64,000 bases of DNA from Episyrphus balteatus (Eukaryota > Arthropoda > Insecta > Diptera > Syrphidae). The position numbers and the translations under genes are program-made. This document shows positions 12,466 through 23,826 of this stretch, piece by piece. How positions within the stretch are numbered: position 1 is the first letter of the stretch; every line of letters begins with the position of its first letter. The stretch is taken from NCBI RefSeq assembly GCF_945859705.1, contig NC_079136.1, positions 45,357,181-45,421,180 of the forward strand, in the 5' to 3' direction. The notes below the pieces were generated by a model. The model did no database searches and was not told where the DNA came from. It saw only the letters and a program-made list of their open reading frames with translations.

Positions 12466-15400
12466 ATGTTACTAAGAAAATATCAAATCAACAATACATT
12501 GAGATTCTATGCAACATTAAGTGCATTACAATTACTTTGTTTTAATAAAAATCCAGACGATGGCGACGGTTGGAACTCTGAACGCAACAGAACTAACTTA
12601 CTTCAGGAATCTGAAAATGTTTTCGTTGACTTGTTCCCAGAGCAATCAATATTCAATCAAGATGATATGAATTTAAGAAAAATTTTAGAAGAATCAACCT
12701 TTCAATCATGGCAAAGTCATATCGCCCGAAAATCTTTAGTTGAAGATTTAATTCGATTCGATCGTAGTAATGACGAGAATGATCGCAAAATAACATTATA
12801 TCCGCTCGATATTCAAAATAAAACTGAAGAAGCATCGAATAATTCACAAAATAGCAGCAACAGTGTTAGTTTGAGTTTGAGCTCATATGATAGCGATAGG
12901 AGACCATTTAGTTTGTTGTTTCAATTGCCAAATGATACCCGAAATTTTGATAGTATGGCCGTATATGATGGATTCAGTAGTTCAGCAGATGAACGAAAAC
13001 CTTCAACTAGTTTCAATGATTTTCCCACACAGGATGTGTTTTTGGATAATAGTTTTTATGATTTACATTTGAATACAATTTCTTCTTCTTCATCGTCATC
13101 ATTACCATCATCCTCTTTACCCTCATCATCATTATCTTCATCATCGCATCGTAAAAGCAAGAAAAATCCATTGAAAAAAGACGCAGTTTTGCCTAATATA
13201 AATCGAATCAGAAGACAGGACATTGATTTCTTCAACAGATTTACCAGAGAAGAAAACGAAACAACAGCAGGAGCAGCAGCAAGAACAATGAGAGAACACG
13301 AAACCTTAGCGATGATGACTAATGCGATTTATAAACAAGATGTTGACCTGGGCTATACATTCTCCAATTACAATCCATCTTTTACTATGTCTTCGATGTC
13401 GAAGCCAATTGATGAAGCTGAAAAAGTTGAAGTCATTCAAAACTTGAATGACACTAAAATCCCAGATAACAACGAACATGGCATCGATATTGGCTATTTG
13501 TTGTCTTTATCATCAAATGTAACTGGTGGCAGTAACGAGAATTCCAATGTTACTTCGCATCAAAAACTTTTGAAAATCGACGAAGATAGAAAATTGGCAG
13601 AGATCTTGTATGAACAAGACATAGATCTTGGTTATATTTTGTCACCAACTGGCTCTAAAGAGTCATCTTCTTCGAAAGCAAGTGACAAACCAGCAGAAAA
13701 GATAAGCAGCGATAAAGAAGATTCAAATGATGTTAGCGATTTGTGGGCTGGAATTCCATTTAAAATTGATAACGAAACTGGAGAATATATTCGTCTTCCT
13801 TTTGAGGATATATTTAAGGATTTCATTCCGATCGATGAGAATGATCAAAAAGATGATTTGCCAAAGGTCAAGGAACCTCAAAGTCCACTTGATCTTGATG
13901 CTACTATTCAGGATATTGCAAATCTATTAACACCACCTAATGATTTCTATCCTGTACCACAGGCAGAGGCTACACCTTATGTGCATGATAATTCGTATCC
14001 ACAAAGGCATAATACGAATATGTGTTATGAAAATCAAGAAAATCAAGTTTATGGATACAACAACAACCATCAAAGAGTTGACAACTTTTATCAAAATAAT
14101 TTGCTACCATCAGGAGTACAGAATCCAAACACTTTATATGCTCCAAATGGTGGCACCCACGAAGACATCCATACTGATGCATACTTGGATTCGATTTTAA
14201 ATTCAGAATGCTTTAAAATGATGGATGCAAACAATAATCAAAGCTCGACGGCTCAGCAGCATGGTAATCCGATGGATTGTTCTGGTTCAAACGGAGCTAA
14301 AAGCTCAGACAAGCCTCCAAATGCATCGAGTTCTTCTGGTGGTGGCGGTGGAAATGCAGTGAATTTCTTAGATTTATCTTGCGGCAGTGCTGGAAGTTCG
14401 TTGGGTTCATTAGGTTCTGAGAGCCTCCCATCGTCATCAGATGGCGAATGGGGTGAGGGAAGTGATCCAGGCAATGATTATCGTAGATCAAATTTCTATG
14501 GACCCTATGATTATAGCTCCAACAATAGTAGTAATTTCACTATTCGACAAATGCCTGTTGCACAAAAGAAGTACCACATGTTTGGTAAGAGATATCTACA
14601 AGAAGAGATTTCAAACAATACTTTAACTGATTCCAGAGCTCGGACTTTACAAACTGAAAGCCCAATAAGTGACCTTGATGAGAAAGAAAATTCAACTTAT
14701 GATGATTTTGAAGAGGAAATGAAAGTTCATGCCAACCTCAAAAACATAAGCAAACTTATTAAGACGGAACGTGATAAGTTCCAAAGATCCGATCAAAATT
14801 TGGTCCGTCATAATCACACTTATGCCTTATCACATAGTCCTGATTCGAATCAATCTAACGACCGAGATGGCTCTGAATATGATGATGGTCCATCTGAGCA
14901 GGGACACTTGACCAGAGATGAAAAGCGTGCACGCAATTTGAATGTTCCCATTCCAGTTTACGATATCATTAATCTACCAATGGATGAATTTAATGAACGA
15001 GTGTCAAAGTATGAGCTAAATGAAAATCAACTCTCTTTAATTCGCGATATCAGACGTCGTGGAAAGAATAAGGTTGCTGCACAAAATTGTCGCAAACGTA
15101 AGCTTGATACAATTCTATCGCTTGAGAGTGAAGTCGAAGAAGTGCGACGTCGCAAGGAGAAGCTGCATAACGAGAAAGAATATGTTGCAATGGAAAAGAA
15201 GAGGATTGCCAGTAAATTTGCAACTCTACACAAGCACATCTTTCATTATTTAAAAGATGACGAAGGTATGCCTTGTTCGCCATCAAAATTCAGTTTGCAA
15301 CAATCAGCAGATGGTTCAATGTATCTTCTGCCAAGAGATAATTCCAAGCAGGATCCAAATTGTTATAGTATGTCATTGCTGATGAGTGAGGCGAGTACTA

Positions 15401-15489
15401 GTAGTGTTTGCAGAGAGCGCAGTCGAATGAAGGAGTCGTCTTTTGGACGAACGGGTGCCGATGAATCACATTCAATAACTGAACTGTAG
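12466..15489 (+). CDS. cnc: CNC-family bZIP transcription factor, long CncC-like form
   Basis: A single open exon of 1007 codons. CNC factors (NRF1/NRF2 relatives) dimerise with small Maf proteins at antioxidant-response elements; fly CncC drives the oxidative and xenobiotic response and other isoforms act in head patterning. The N-terminus (LLRKYQ...LRFYATLSALQLL) resembles the NRF1 ER-anchoring hydrophobic segment. DLG-type motifs occur at about 292 (DVDLGY), 339 (GIDIGY) and 385 (DIDLGY), and a Keap1-binding ETGE at 437-440, together forming a Neh2-like degron. A serine-rich tract lies near 205-230. The CNC homology box precedes the basic region at about 863-880 (KVAAQNCRKRKLD), followed by the leucine zipper. 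A Neh3-like tail (CSPSKFSLQQSADGS, then LLPRD) follows. Identification is very secure; extra upstream exons for other isoforms are possible. Confidence 0.96.
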   Translation: MLLRKYQINNTLRFYATLSALQLLCFNKNPDDGDGWNSERNRTNLLQESENVFVDLFPEQSIFNQDDMNLRKILEESTFQSWQSHIARKSLVEDLIRFDRSNDENDRKITLYPLDIQNKTEEASNNSQNSSNSVSLSLSSYDSDRRPFSLLFQLPNDTRNFDSMAVYDGFSSSADERKPSTSFNDFPTQDVFLDNSFYDLHLNTISSSSSSSLPSSSLPSSSLSSSSHRKSKKNPLKKDAVLPNINRIRRQDIDFFNRFTREENETTAGAAARTMREHETLAMMTNAIYKQDVDLGYTFSNYNPSFTMSSMSKPIDEAEKVEVIQNLNDTKIPDNNEHGIDIGYLLSLSSNVTGGSNENSNVTSHQKLLKIDEDRKLAEILYEQDIDLGYILSPTGSKESSSSKASDKPAEKISSDKEDSNDVSDLWAGIPFKIDNETGEYIRLPFEDIFKDFIPIDENDQKDDLPKVKEPQSPLDLDATIQDIANLLTPPNDFYPVPQAEATPYVHDNSYPQRHNTNMCYENQENQVYGYNNNHQRVDNFYQNNLLPSGVQNPNTLYAPNGGTHEDIHTDAYLDSILNSECFKMMDANNNQSSTAQQHGNPMDCSGSNGAKSSDKPPNASSSSGGGGGNAVNFLDLSCGSAGSSLGSLGSESLPSSSDGEWGEGSDPGNDYRRSNFYGPYDYSSNNSSNFTIRQMPVAQKKYHMFGKRYLQEEISNNTLTDSRARTLQTESPISDLDEKENSTYDDFEEEMKVHANLKNISKLIKTERDKFQRSDQNLVRHNHTYALSHSPDSNQSNDRDGSEYDDGPSEQGHLTRDEKRARNLNVPIPVYDIINLPMDEFNERVSKYELNENQLSLIRDIRRRGKNKVAAQNCRKRKLDTILSLESEVEEVRRRKEKLHNEKEYVAMEKKRIASKFATLHKHIFHYLKDDEGMPCSPSKFSLQQSADGSMYLLPRDNSKQDPNCYSMSLLMSEASTSSVCRERSRMKESSFGRTGADESHSITEL

Positions 15490-15735
15490 ATGAAGAAAGG
15501 AGTGGAAAATTCGAAAGATGAATTACTAATTTGTTGCTTTAAATTTAAAATTTAATTTTTAAGTTTTTTTTTGTTTATGTTTTGTTTTTTTTTTTTTTAT
15601 TTTTTTTTTTTTATTTTTTAATTTACAAAAAAAAAGTGCTATTATGGATTTTGTTAATAATTTTGAATTCAATTCAATCTGTTTAAATTAAAACACAAAA
15701 AAAAAAACGGTATTGGGTCAGTAAATAAATTATAT
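15490..15735 (+). other. 3' UTR of cnc with candidate poly(A) signal
   Basis: T-rich runs follow the stop codon. AATAAA at 15724-15729 is the most likely polyadenylation signal. The end of the transcript is inferred only. Confidence 0.4.
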
Positions 15736-16215
15736 TTTATTTAAATGTTTGTTTTGGTATTATTTGTATGTTGATTTTGTTTTTTAAAGTTGTATGAAGT
15801 ATGATGAAAAAAAGTAGGTATAAGTATTTTGTTAAGGATTAAAACGACTCGTTAATAAGAAGATTTTTTGTTTCAATATCAATACAATATTTCCGTTAAA
15901 TATTCGGTGAAATATGAACAATATGGACTTAGTTTGAAAAGTATTGAAATCAAAGTAACACCGAAGGTTTTATCAAAGAACCAATATTAAGACCAAAACT
16001 CAAGCTCTTCAAAACATTGAAGCCAACGTAGTCTCTCATACAGAGATATTTCAATATTTTTTGCATTACGTTCCTTGAGAGGAAGGCAAGCGGAGAAGAA
16101 AATACAACTGCTAGCTTTATGAGCTCTATAAAAATGTGTTCTTAATACTGGCTCAGAACGGGGACAGTCGTTACATAGCACCAAGCCATTTTCAAGTTAA
16201 AGTTTTTTCATTAGG

Positions 16216-16430
16216 GTAAGTATATGATTATGAAAGTGGACTTTTTGCATTGTTTAAAGGAAAACTTACTTAATAATTTTCTCAAAACGATTTAATTGTA
16301 TTTCTTTTTTGAAATCACTGAAGGAGCAATAAAAAAGTTTATTTACTGCGATTCCGCTTAAATAATAAATCTCTTTTACGAAATTAAATTTAAATTAAAT
16401 TGCTTAAATCAAGGGGCACAGTAGTAGTGT
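16216..16430. repeat. Diverged relative of the 28372-28602 MITE
   Basis: From tgattatgaaagtggac through aaatcact.aaggagcaataaa to ggggcacag this matches the MITE at 28372-28602 over most of its length in the same orientation, with indels. It is an older copy that has lost clean terminal repeats. Confidence 0.6.
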
Positions 16431-17255
16431 GTGTAGCTGGTAAATTTGCTTATCTACTCTTATTTAATATAGAGTTATCATATTTTGTATTTTTTACAAA
16501 GTAATGTAAAGTGTTAAATAATTCTGGAAAGATAGTCTTTTACCATATTGACTATGTGTATGCCTATTGAAGTTGAAGCACCAGTTCTTTTCAGGACAAA
16601 TCTTATCAAAGCACCTAGGCAGTTTTGATCTGTCTAGTATGTATATTTAGAGGAGTTATTAAGTATAGGCTTCAAACATCTCATCACTTTTTTCTAAAGC
16701 TATCACATCATAGGTAATGGTAGATCTTATTATAATAATGTACATTCATTAGGGTCTATTACACTCTTGCTTTCCAAAATGTTGAATATCAAAGTTATTC
16801 AAAATTATATGAATGAAAAAAAAATTCTAATGTTTTAAATCTCTATAGTTATTTTTATCCGTGCCAACCAAATTTAAAATGTTTTCATACAAAATGGGTG
16901 ATATGCAAACAAAATAGTAAATGCTTTTGCTTGAAAATTGTAAAGTATAAACTTTTTTCATCCAAATTTTGTATTTATACTAATTAATTTCCTATTTCAA
17001 GTAAATACCATTATAAATTAAATACTATTTATATAAATACTATTTATATATTTATACTTTCTATGCAATAAAAGTCAATGTAATCGCTAAATATTTGGTA
17101 TTGTGTATCTCTTTCGACAAAGATATTTGCTATTGTGAACTATGAACTCGAATTGAGTCGATAGCAAAATTGTAAACGAAAAATATCGAACGATAAAACG
17201 AAAAATTTCGTTCGCAAAAATCATTTTCGATGATCGATTTTCGACCAAAGTCGTC

Positions 17256-17389
17256 TATCGATAATAGAGATTCACAATACCAAAAGGCATTTTCGATGAT
17301 AGATTATCGTTAAAAGTCGTCTATCGATAGACAAACGACACTCGCAAATAAGGGCCAATATTATTTATGCATATGGGCCAATATCGATA
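17256..17389. promoter_or_regulatory. Cluster of three TATCGATA (DRE-type) motifs
   Basis: The palindromic octamer TATCGATA occurs at 17256-17263, 17322-17329 and 17382-17389, with further ATCGAT-like words between 17150 and 17340. In Drosophila this is the DREF recognition element and overlaps the CGATA motif bound by BEAF-32, both associated with promoters and domain boundaries. Its position between convergent genes would suit an insulator or an unseen promoter. This is motif-based inference only. Confidence 0.45.
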
Positions 17390-18131
17390 AATTACAGGTA
17401 GTTTCAAAACTGCCAACTGTTCAATATTTTTAGGATATTTTTCTTTTAGTTTTTACGTTTATTTTGCCAAGAGTGTGTTCAAGGCTTGGGGAATATATTT
17501 TTTTTTTTAATTCATTGAGAAACTTTGAGTGTTAATTTAAAATCCAAATCCAGGAGCGCCCATTTGTGTTAAATTAGAAATTTAACTTCGCATTTCCCTC
17601 CGCTTTTTGCTTTACTGAAGCCTCAATTTTGACGTCCGCAGCGAGTCGTTTTTACCTCGTTTTAATACAAACGACTTACGTAATAGGGGTGAGAATATCC
17701 AACTTAGGATACGTGATTGACAGCCAGAATTATGGCTATTAAAGAAGAACTTTTACGACCTCAGTTTTTAAGTTTGAACTTGAAATAAATAAAAAAATAT
17801 TTCGAAGCACCTTTTAGGCACATTTGGCTCTAATATGTGTTATGATATGATGTAATTTTACAAATAACCATTTTGATATCATTCAAGACGTTAGAACAAG
17901 TAAAATTAAAACAAATCGAGTTCTATTTTTTTTCTTGAACCGAATTTTATGAGAAAGAACTTTGTCAAGAAATCGGTTTATAAATAGACGAAACAGGAAT
18001 TAGAAAAAGTTAATACAAAAATATTGAGACTTAAGTTTTTTTTTTATTCAAGTTCAAAAAGTTAAAAAAAAAGCAAATAAGTTTGATTTTAAGGATAAAT
18101 TACATAAGTATAAATCATTATTTCTTTTTAT

Positions 18132-19117
18132 TTAAAAGAACCCTTCATCAAAATCATCTGCTGGTTTATCATCTGCCATAGTTCCACGACGAGCTGCTTC
18201 TCCCCCACGAACCTTAACGTTATAGCAAACATGTTCGGCCTTAATAACACTCTGATGTAATGTATACAATTTCCTTCCAAATTCACGATTTCTAACTGAA
18301 TGAAGTCCTAAAAATCTAATTACACAAAAAGCTGTTAAAATTGATTGTCTTCTACAAAAAAAACTACTTACCCTTTATAGAAATTCTGTAAAACCTTACA
18401 AGAATCCTGACAAGTGTTTGTATCACCACTTCCCAAAGAATTAATACAACGACGCATCAATTCTCCAGTCAAATCACCCAATCCAAGAATGTATTCAGTT
18501 GGATCGACAAGGCACTCTACAGTCTTTTCAACCTTTTCAATACATTCGTCAACTTCCTTGGGTTCAATAGACTCGTCACTTTCTTTGGGTTCCAGAGTAA
18601 AAGTGAATTTCATTCTTCCTTGCAAAACAATCCAATCGGATAGCTCCGATTCATTGAGATATTCATAATAAGTGTAGGCTTCAATGAATTCTTGCAAGCC
18701 AGCACAGTAAGCACGCATATATTGATAGGGATCACGATTTTCCAATTCCTTGGCTACTTCAAAGAATTTATTAGAAATAAGATTGTCTAATCGTGTTTTT
18801 GCTTCGAGGAGAATCTTTTCTTTGTTGTTTTTGCTAAAGGAAATTTATTGAAATAAGATAGTCATTTGGGAAAAGAAATATTTGTCTTACTTTGGATCAA
18901 TTGTATGCAATAAGAAAATAATTCGCTTGGATTCGATTGTGGTATCACGACTCAGCTTGACGATACGTTCATAGCGATCATGTTTATCATCCAATTCAAG
19001 TGCATATTGTTTAAATGCAATTATAACTGGGTTTGATTCGTCGACTGGGACTGCGTCCTTATTATGAGGTTTGGAATTTTTATTCCGAGAACGATTGTGG
19101 TTTGGTTTAAAAGACAT
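18132..19117 (-). CDS. trax: Translin-associated factor X (Trax)
   Basis: Minus strand, three exons: 19117-18891, 18833-18372 and 18315-18132, giving 290 residues, the same length as human TSNAX. The introns are 57 and 56 bp. Trax pairs with translin in the C3PO complex, an RNA endonuclease that promotes RISC activation, and acts in RNA and DNA metabolism. Family motifs: a basic N-terminus, then DKHDRYERIVKLSRDTTIES and KRIIFLLH (helix 1), AYCAGLQEFIEA, YILGLGDLTGELMRRCINS and the C-terminal KLYTLHQSVIKAEHVCYNV. The last exon uses the acceptor at 18316-18317, since the nearer AG at 18308-18309 shifts frame and meets a stop at once. An AATAAA overlaps the stop codon. The gene appears intact. 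Confidence 0.94.
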
Positions 19118-19627
19118 TTTTTAAATTCGTATTTGATGATGAATGAAAATAAAAATATTTATTTATTTCTTTCTTGATGATTTTCTACCGGTATTTGTGT
19201 TTTTACAGCTTTTCTTATTCTGACGTTTATAAAAAACAAATTGACTGAATGAAGCCATTGGCTGTGTTCCAGCAATTTTTTCTATTTCTAGATTGAACGA
19301 TTATTTTGGTGCCGATATTTCATATCAACTTCATTTGTGATAGGTTCTTTACTTGTTTTGTACAACTAGTGGTTCAGCCTTGGTTTAAAAGTTTAATTCT
19401 ATGTTTTCGGTGGTTTAGCTGTATTTTAACTTTGGGTTAACCATGTGATAAGTACTTGAAAATACATAAAACTTGAAGAAGAGCTAAAAGTCGTTTATAT
19501 CACCGATTTTTAATGCCAGAGTTGTACAAACGTTGACCGCAGCCTTGCTTCAGCGGTTTAACCCGCCGATTTTGTCGGATAAGCTGCAGATTAACTTCGG
19601 TTCAAGCATGGATGTGGCTGTTTTTAC

Positions 19628-19712
19628 ATATCGCTGGCTGAGAACTATAATGTTCTATGTTTTATGGAAACCCCTGTAGACATAGAACATTACAGTTCGC
19701 AGCCAGCGATAT
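19628..19712. repeat. Hairpin repeat, about 34-bp arms
   Basis: Left arm atatcgctggctg.gaactataatgttc and right arm gaacattacagttcgcagcc.gcgatat pair with few mismatches around a short loop. A compact palindromic MITE-like unit in the trax-HIBCH spacer. Confidence 0.6.
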
Positions 19713-19825
19713 ATGAATCTTGAACCAGTGATAAATTTACAGCCCTATTCTGGCAAACCTCACAAGCTATGAGGACCTCATAAGGTTTTTGTGAGGTTTT
19801 AACGTTACAGAAACTTTCGAATTTG

Positions 19826-19925
19826 TGATCTGCTCTGAAGGAGGTCACAACTCAAAAGTTAGATTTTTGCTAGTAAGAAGTTTGTGAGAAATAAATCGTC
19901 CTTAAATCGAGTTATGATGCTGCCC
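19826..19925. repeat. Dispersed repeat, related to 1105-1205
   Basis: Second copy of the roughly 100-bp repeat described at 1105-1205, sharing tgctctgaaggaggtcac and the tail atcgagttatgat. Confidence 0.65.
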
Positions 19926-20603
19926 CCCTGCAATCCCCCTTTTTGGGCTCACTATAGGATTTGAGATGGGGGCAAATTTAGGTATGTAAAACGAACTTAA
20001 AAAAAAAATTATTCTTCGCGGTCGTCATTTGCATTAAAAAATTAACTTTGAAAAATTAATTAAAAATATAAATACACGTTTCCTAACATTAAAATTGCAA
20101 ATTAAATTATTCGCGTATTAAAATTCGTGCGCCCCAAAGGAAAGTTGAGCCAAAATATATTTGTTAAAAATATTTTTTGGTTATTTTTAAGAAGAACAGA
20201 CACCACTTCCTCACAACACCAACGACGCGACTGCATTTTCAATCTGTTTCAAGCATAAAGTTTTCAAATATATATCAAATGTGAACAGACCCTTAACGAC
20301 ATGACAAATGTCAAACATTTGACACCCATTTTTTTATTTGCCTTTTCTGTCACCTGTCTCTCAACGCACCTTCCACCCACCGCGACCAGTGACCTTACTA
20401 CTTGTTAAAGCCTCAAGAAAACAAACACCACAAAGAACACAAAAGACTTTAAAAAAAGAGTTTAATTCAAATAATAGACAATAAATACAACTTGTTAAAT
20501 TTTTGCGCAAGCAAAAACATCACGGTTTTTTTCAGTTTATTTTATATTTTTTTATTTTACTATTAATTTGCGTATTCAATAACCACCACGTTGTTATTTA
20601 ATT

Positions 20604-22555
20604 ATGGTAATTTTATTTCAAAAAGCAAAGATAATATAATTTTTTTTTATTCTATGTTTAAATGCGTCACATCGTCATATCTCTGATAACAAAGTGTAAA
20701 CATCGGATTTAAAAAAAAATCTAATTTTAATCTATTTTTATACATTTTCAGTTTTACAATCTTTTAACTCGCACGTTACTTCCAGCGGCCTTGGGCAATA
20801 ACACCCGATTAAATGCACTACGTGCTCTATCATCGTCACCTTCAATTGACACTGTCTTAGCCACAGAAAGTTCTTCCAAAGGTTTGATTATATTAAACCG
20901 CCCAAAAGCATTAAATGCCATTAATTTAGAAATGGTCAGAAAAATCTACAAACATTTGAAAAAATGCGAAAAGTCAAAGTTGTTGGTTATCATTAAGGGC
21001 ACCGGCGATAAGAGCTTCTGTGCTGGCGGCGATGTACGCGCTATTGTCGAAGCCGGGCCCACAGAAGAATCAAAGAGTTTCTTTAGGGAAGAATACACTT
21101 TGAATCATTTAATTGGCAATTATAAGATTCCTTATATTGCTTTTATGGATGGAATTACAATGGGCGGGGGTGTCGGGCTTTCAGTTCATGGAAGATACCG
21201 TGTCGCCACAGAACGAACTTTGTTTGCCATGCCTGAGACAGCAATTGGTCTGTTTCCCGATGTGGGAGGATCGCATTTCCTTCCCCGGTTGAATGGCAAA
21301 CTTGGTTTGTATCTGGGTTTGACTGGTTTCCGATTGAAGGGGGAAGATGTGACTAATGCAGGAATTGCAACACATTATTGCCCGAGCGATAAACTTAAAC
21401 ATTTGGAATCGGCACTGCTAAATTGCAATGATCCAGATGATATCCCAGATATTATGAATAGCTTAACAACTAAGCCCGAAAAGAAGTTTATCCTAGGTCC
21501 GCATTTGAAAACAATCAACAAGTGTTTTGCTGCACCTTCGGTAGAGGATATCTTTAAGAATCTTTCGGAAGAAGGCAGTGAATGGTCTTTAAATACTCTT
21601 GATGTAAGAAATATTAAGGGCCACTTGCTGAAACGAATCTTAAACAATTTAAGTAGAACATAAACTCTTAGTTTCCAATTTTAAGATTTGTGTTTTCGGC
21701 TGTTTTGGACGCATTAATTTATTATTGAAAAATAATCATTATATTTCCCAGCGTTTAGTCTTCTTCAGGGGCACTTTTTATTAAACAGAAAATAAAAAAA
21801 TATACTAATAAAAAGTTCCCCTGAAGAAGACTAAAATCTTAGTCGAAACTTTGGGAAATAAAATGATTATCTTGAAGGTTTTATAATTATATATTATAAT
21901 AATGATTATCTTTCATTAATAAATTATTGCGAACAAAACAGCCGAAAAGAGAAATCTTAAAATTCGAAATATACAATCATAATTTGTCAAAACAAACTCA
22001 AAATAACATAAACTCTTAGGCCCAATTTATTCACTCTCCATTATATTTAAAGTCCCCGTTTAAAATAAAAAAAAATGTCAAATCACATACAAGTTTTAAA
22101 ATTCCCCATTTTTAATAGAGACTTTAAATTTAATGGAGTGTCAATAAATTGGACCTTAGTCTCTACTTTTTCCTCTGCGTAAACTGTGACATACGATTTT
22201 ATGCAGAACTTAAATCCTTAAGTTTCGTTCTAGCAAACGGCTCTAAAAGCTTTAGTCTCGTTTTAATTTTATGAATTTACAGATTTTGAAGAAAATGTCG
22301 CCATTAGCTTTGAAAGTTACCCACCGCCAATTGGAACACGGTTCCAATTTATCTCTAACACAGTGCCTCATTATGGAATACCGTATGGTAGTTCGCCATT
22401 TGGAAGATAGCGATTTCAAAGAAGGAGTTCGTGCCTTGCTTATTGACAAAGATCAAAAAGCTAAATGGAATCCAAGTACTATTGAAGCTGTTACTTCGGA
22501 GCGGGTGGCAAAGTTCTTTGCCAAATTACCAGACACTGAAGAATTGAAATTGTAA
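20604..22555 (+). CDS. Hibch: 3-hydroxyisobutyryl-CoA hydrolase, canonical copy (copy 1)
   Basis: Exons 20604-20606 (only the ATG), 20752-21603 and 22283-22555, giving 375 residues. The ATG is followed at once by GTAATT and the acceptor before 20752 joins in phase 0, producing MFYNLLTRTLLPAA, a plausible mitochondrial presequence. The enzyme is a crotonase-fold mitochondrial hydrolase of valine catabolism that removes CoA from 3-hydroxyisobutyryl-CoA. Seen: SFCAGGDV (oxyanion-hole region), ITMGGGVGLSVHG, AMPETAIGLFPDVGG with the catalytic Glu and Asp, and the C-terminal MSPLALKVT...GVRALLIDKDQKAKWNP. The second intron (21604-22282) holds two hairpin MITEs. It heads a tandem array with copies at 25933 and 29930. 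The ATG-only exon is an inference from splice sites, phase and presequence; an in-exon start would lose the presequence. Confidence 0.93.
21677..21964. mobile_element. Palindromic MITE in HIBCH intron 2
   Basis: A 288-bp imperfect palindrome. The outer arms aattttaagatttg...cggctgttttg and caaaacagccg...aaatcttaaaatt pair, and the inner arms tcttcttcaggggcactttt and aaaagttcccctgaagaaga pair around the centre. No coding sequence. It adds to intron length only. Confidence 0.7.
22016..22159. mobile_element. Second palindromic MITE in HIBCH intron 2
   Basis: A 144-bp unit with arms cttaggcccaatttat... and ...ataaattggaccttag, plus inner arms ctccattatatttaaagtc and gactttaaatttaatggag. Typical short hairpin MITE; target duplication not resolved. 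Confidence 0.65.
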
Positions 22556-23826
22556 ATTTTGTTGGTTTTATATGTTTGGTTTGCGTTTTTGATGATATAA
22601 GATGAGAGATGAGCGTTGTTTTGTGCCTTTTGAACATTTTGATTAACCCCCTGGTTTTTGCTAGCCTGAATATTATTTAAGATCAAATTTGTTTTAGTTT
22701 TAGCATTTTTGTTTGTTTTTTTTTTTATAATTTTGGTATGTATACTTGCATTCCCCTTTGGATTTTGTTTTTGAGTGCAATTCCCCTCAGATGTAATTTT
22801 TTTAGAATTGGAAAAATCATTTCAATTTTCTTATATATTTTTGCAGAACAGAACTTAATTGGGTGTTGAAGAATGGCGACAAGTACCTCCAACGATAATT
22901 TAAATATTGCTTTTGTTTAGCTCTTTTTTTTATTTCTCTCGAACAGCTTAAGGGCATTTAATGTACTTTAATTTTTGAACAAAATATAAAAAAATATTTC
23001 TTTTAGATTTAATTTAAGCTTTATAATAATATTTCCATTGGATAGCAATGATTTTTTTTTTGTTTTGAAATTGCCTAAATTTTGTTATGAATATACACAC
23101 GAAAAAAATTTATAAAATAATCAAAATATTTTTATACGAGAAAGTAAAGTTAATAATATGTTATACAATAATTGTTAAATTTTGTTTTTATTTAAATTAA
23201 AAAAAATGAAGTTAAGTCTACGATAATAAAATCTGGGGCTACGGAAAAACTGCTACTCATCACGAATTATAAATTTTCAGCTTTTAAGTGTAAGTGAATA
23301 ATTATAAAATATACCACGCAGTTTGTGCACTAAATACTTTTCATAACGAGTATTATGAACAGTATTCAGATCTAGTTGGATCTTACGAATTCGTGACTTG
23401 TCGACATGAGATTTTACTAGGCTAGAAATAAAAAAATATTTGGATTAAAAAAAAATTATTTTTTTTTGAAAATCAAGTCGGAAATTTTGGTTTGTAATAA
23501 CTACAAAATGAAATACCAACTTCATTTAAAAAAAATCTTTTTTTCAAAAAAAAATATTTATAAGTATGTAAATCCAAAAATCTACTTATTAATCTGACTT
23601 AATCCCCAATCGCTAAAGTAAAACATGTGCTTCTATTCATGTGATGCGCAGTGTAAATTTACTTAACATAAGAGTTTCAAAAATTTAAGAAACTTGAACT
23701 CTTTTATCAAGTTTGTGCGACCCAATCTTTTATGTTTATTTAGTTACTACAAAAATGTCTATTCAATGGATTAAGAAGAAATTGCCATGGAATCGTGAAA
23801 GAGTCGATTGTATTGTTTTTTTTTAG

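Larger units (their letters stand above)
15736..18131. other. Intergenic DNA between cnc and trax
   Basis: This separates the convergent cnc and trax genes. A minus-strand frame at 15987-16184 is more GC-rich than its surroundings but resembles nothing I recognise. The stretch contains a relative of the MITE at 28372-28602 (about 16216-16430) and a cluster of TATCGATA sites. AATAAA on the minus strand at 18043-18048 may serve trax, and another AATAAA overlaps the trax stop. Confidence 0.5.
19118..20603. other. Intergenic region between trax and HIBCH
   Basis: The divergent promoters of trax (-) and HIBCH (+) must lie here. The segment contains a hairpin repeat (19628-19712), a dispersed repeat (19826-19925) and A/T-rich sequence. 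No coding exon seen. The last 250 bp before 20604 are probably the HIBCH promoter and 5' UTR. Confidence 0.55.

Noticed and set aside
18308..18309. Nearer AG as acceptor for the last trax exon.
   Set aside because: It gives a frameshift and an immediate TAG. The AG at 18316-18317 keeps frame, gives 290 residues and restores the conserved Gly-Phe after YK.
22847..22900. Possible alternative last exon of HIBCH copy 1 after ttttttgcag near 22847.
   Set aside because: The 22283-22555 exon ends with a normal stop and the expected C-terminus (EELKL). No in-frame donor was found to use the later segment.
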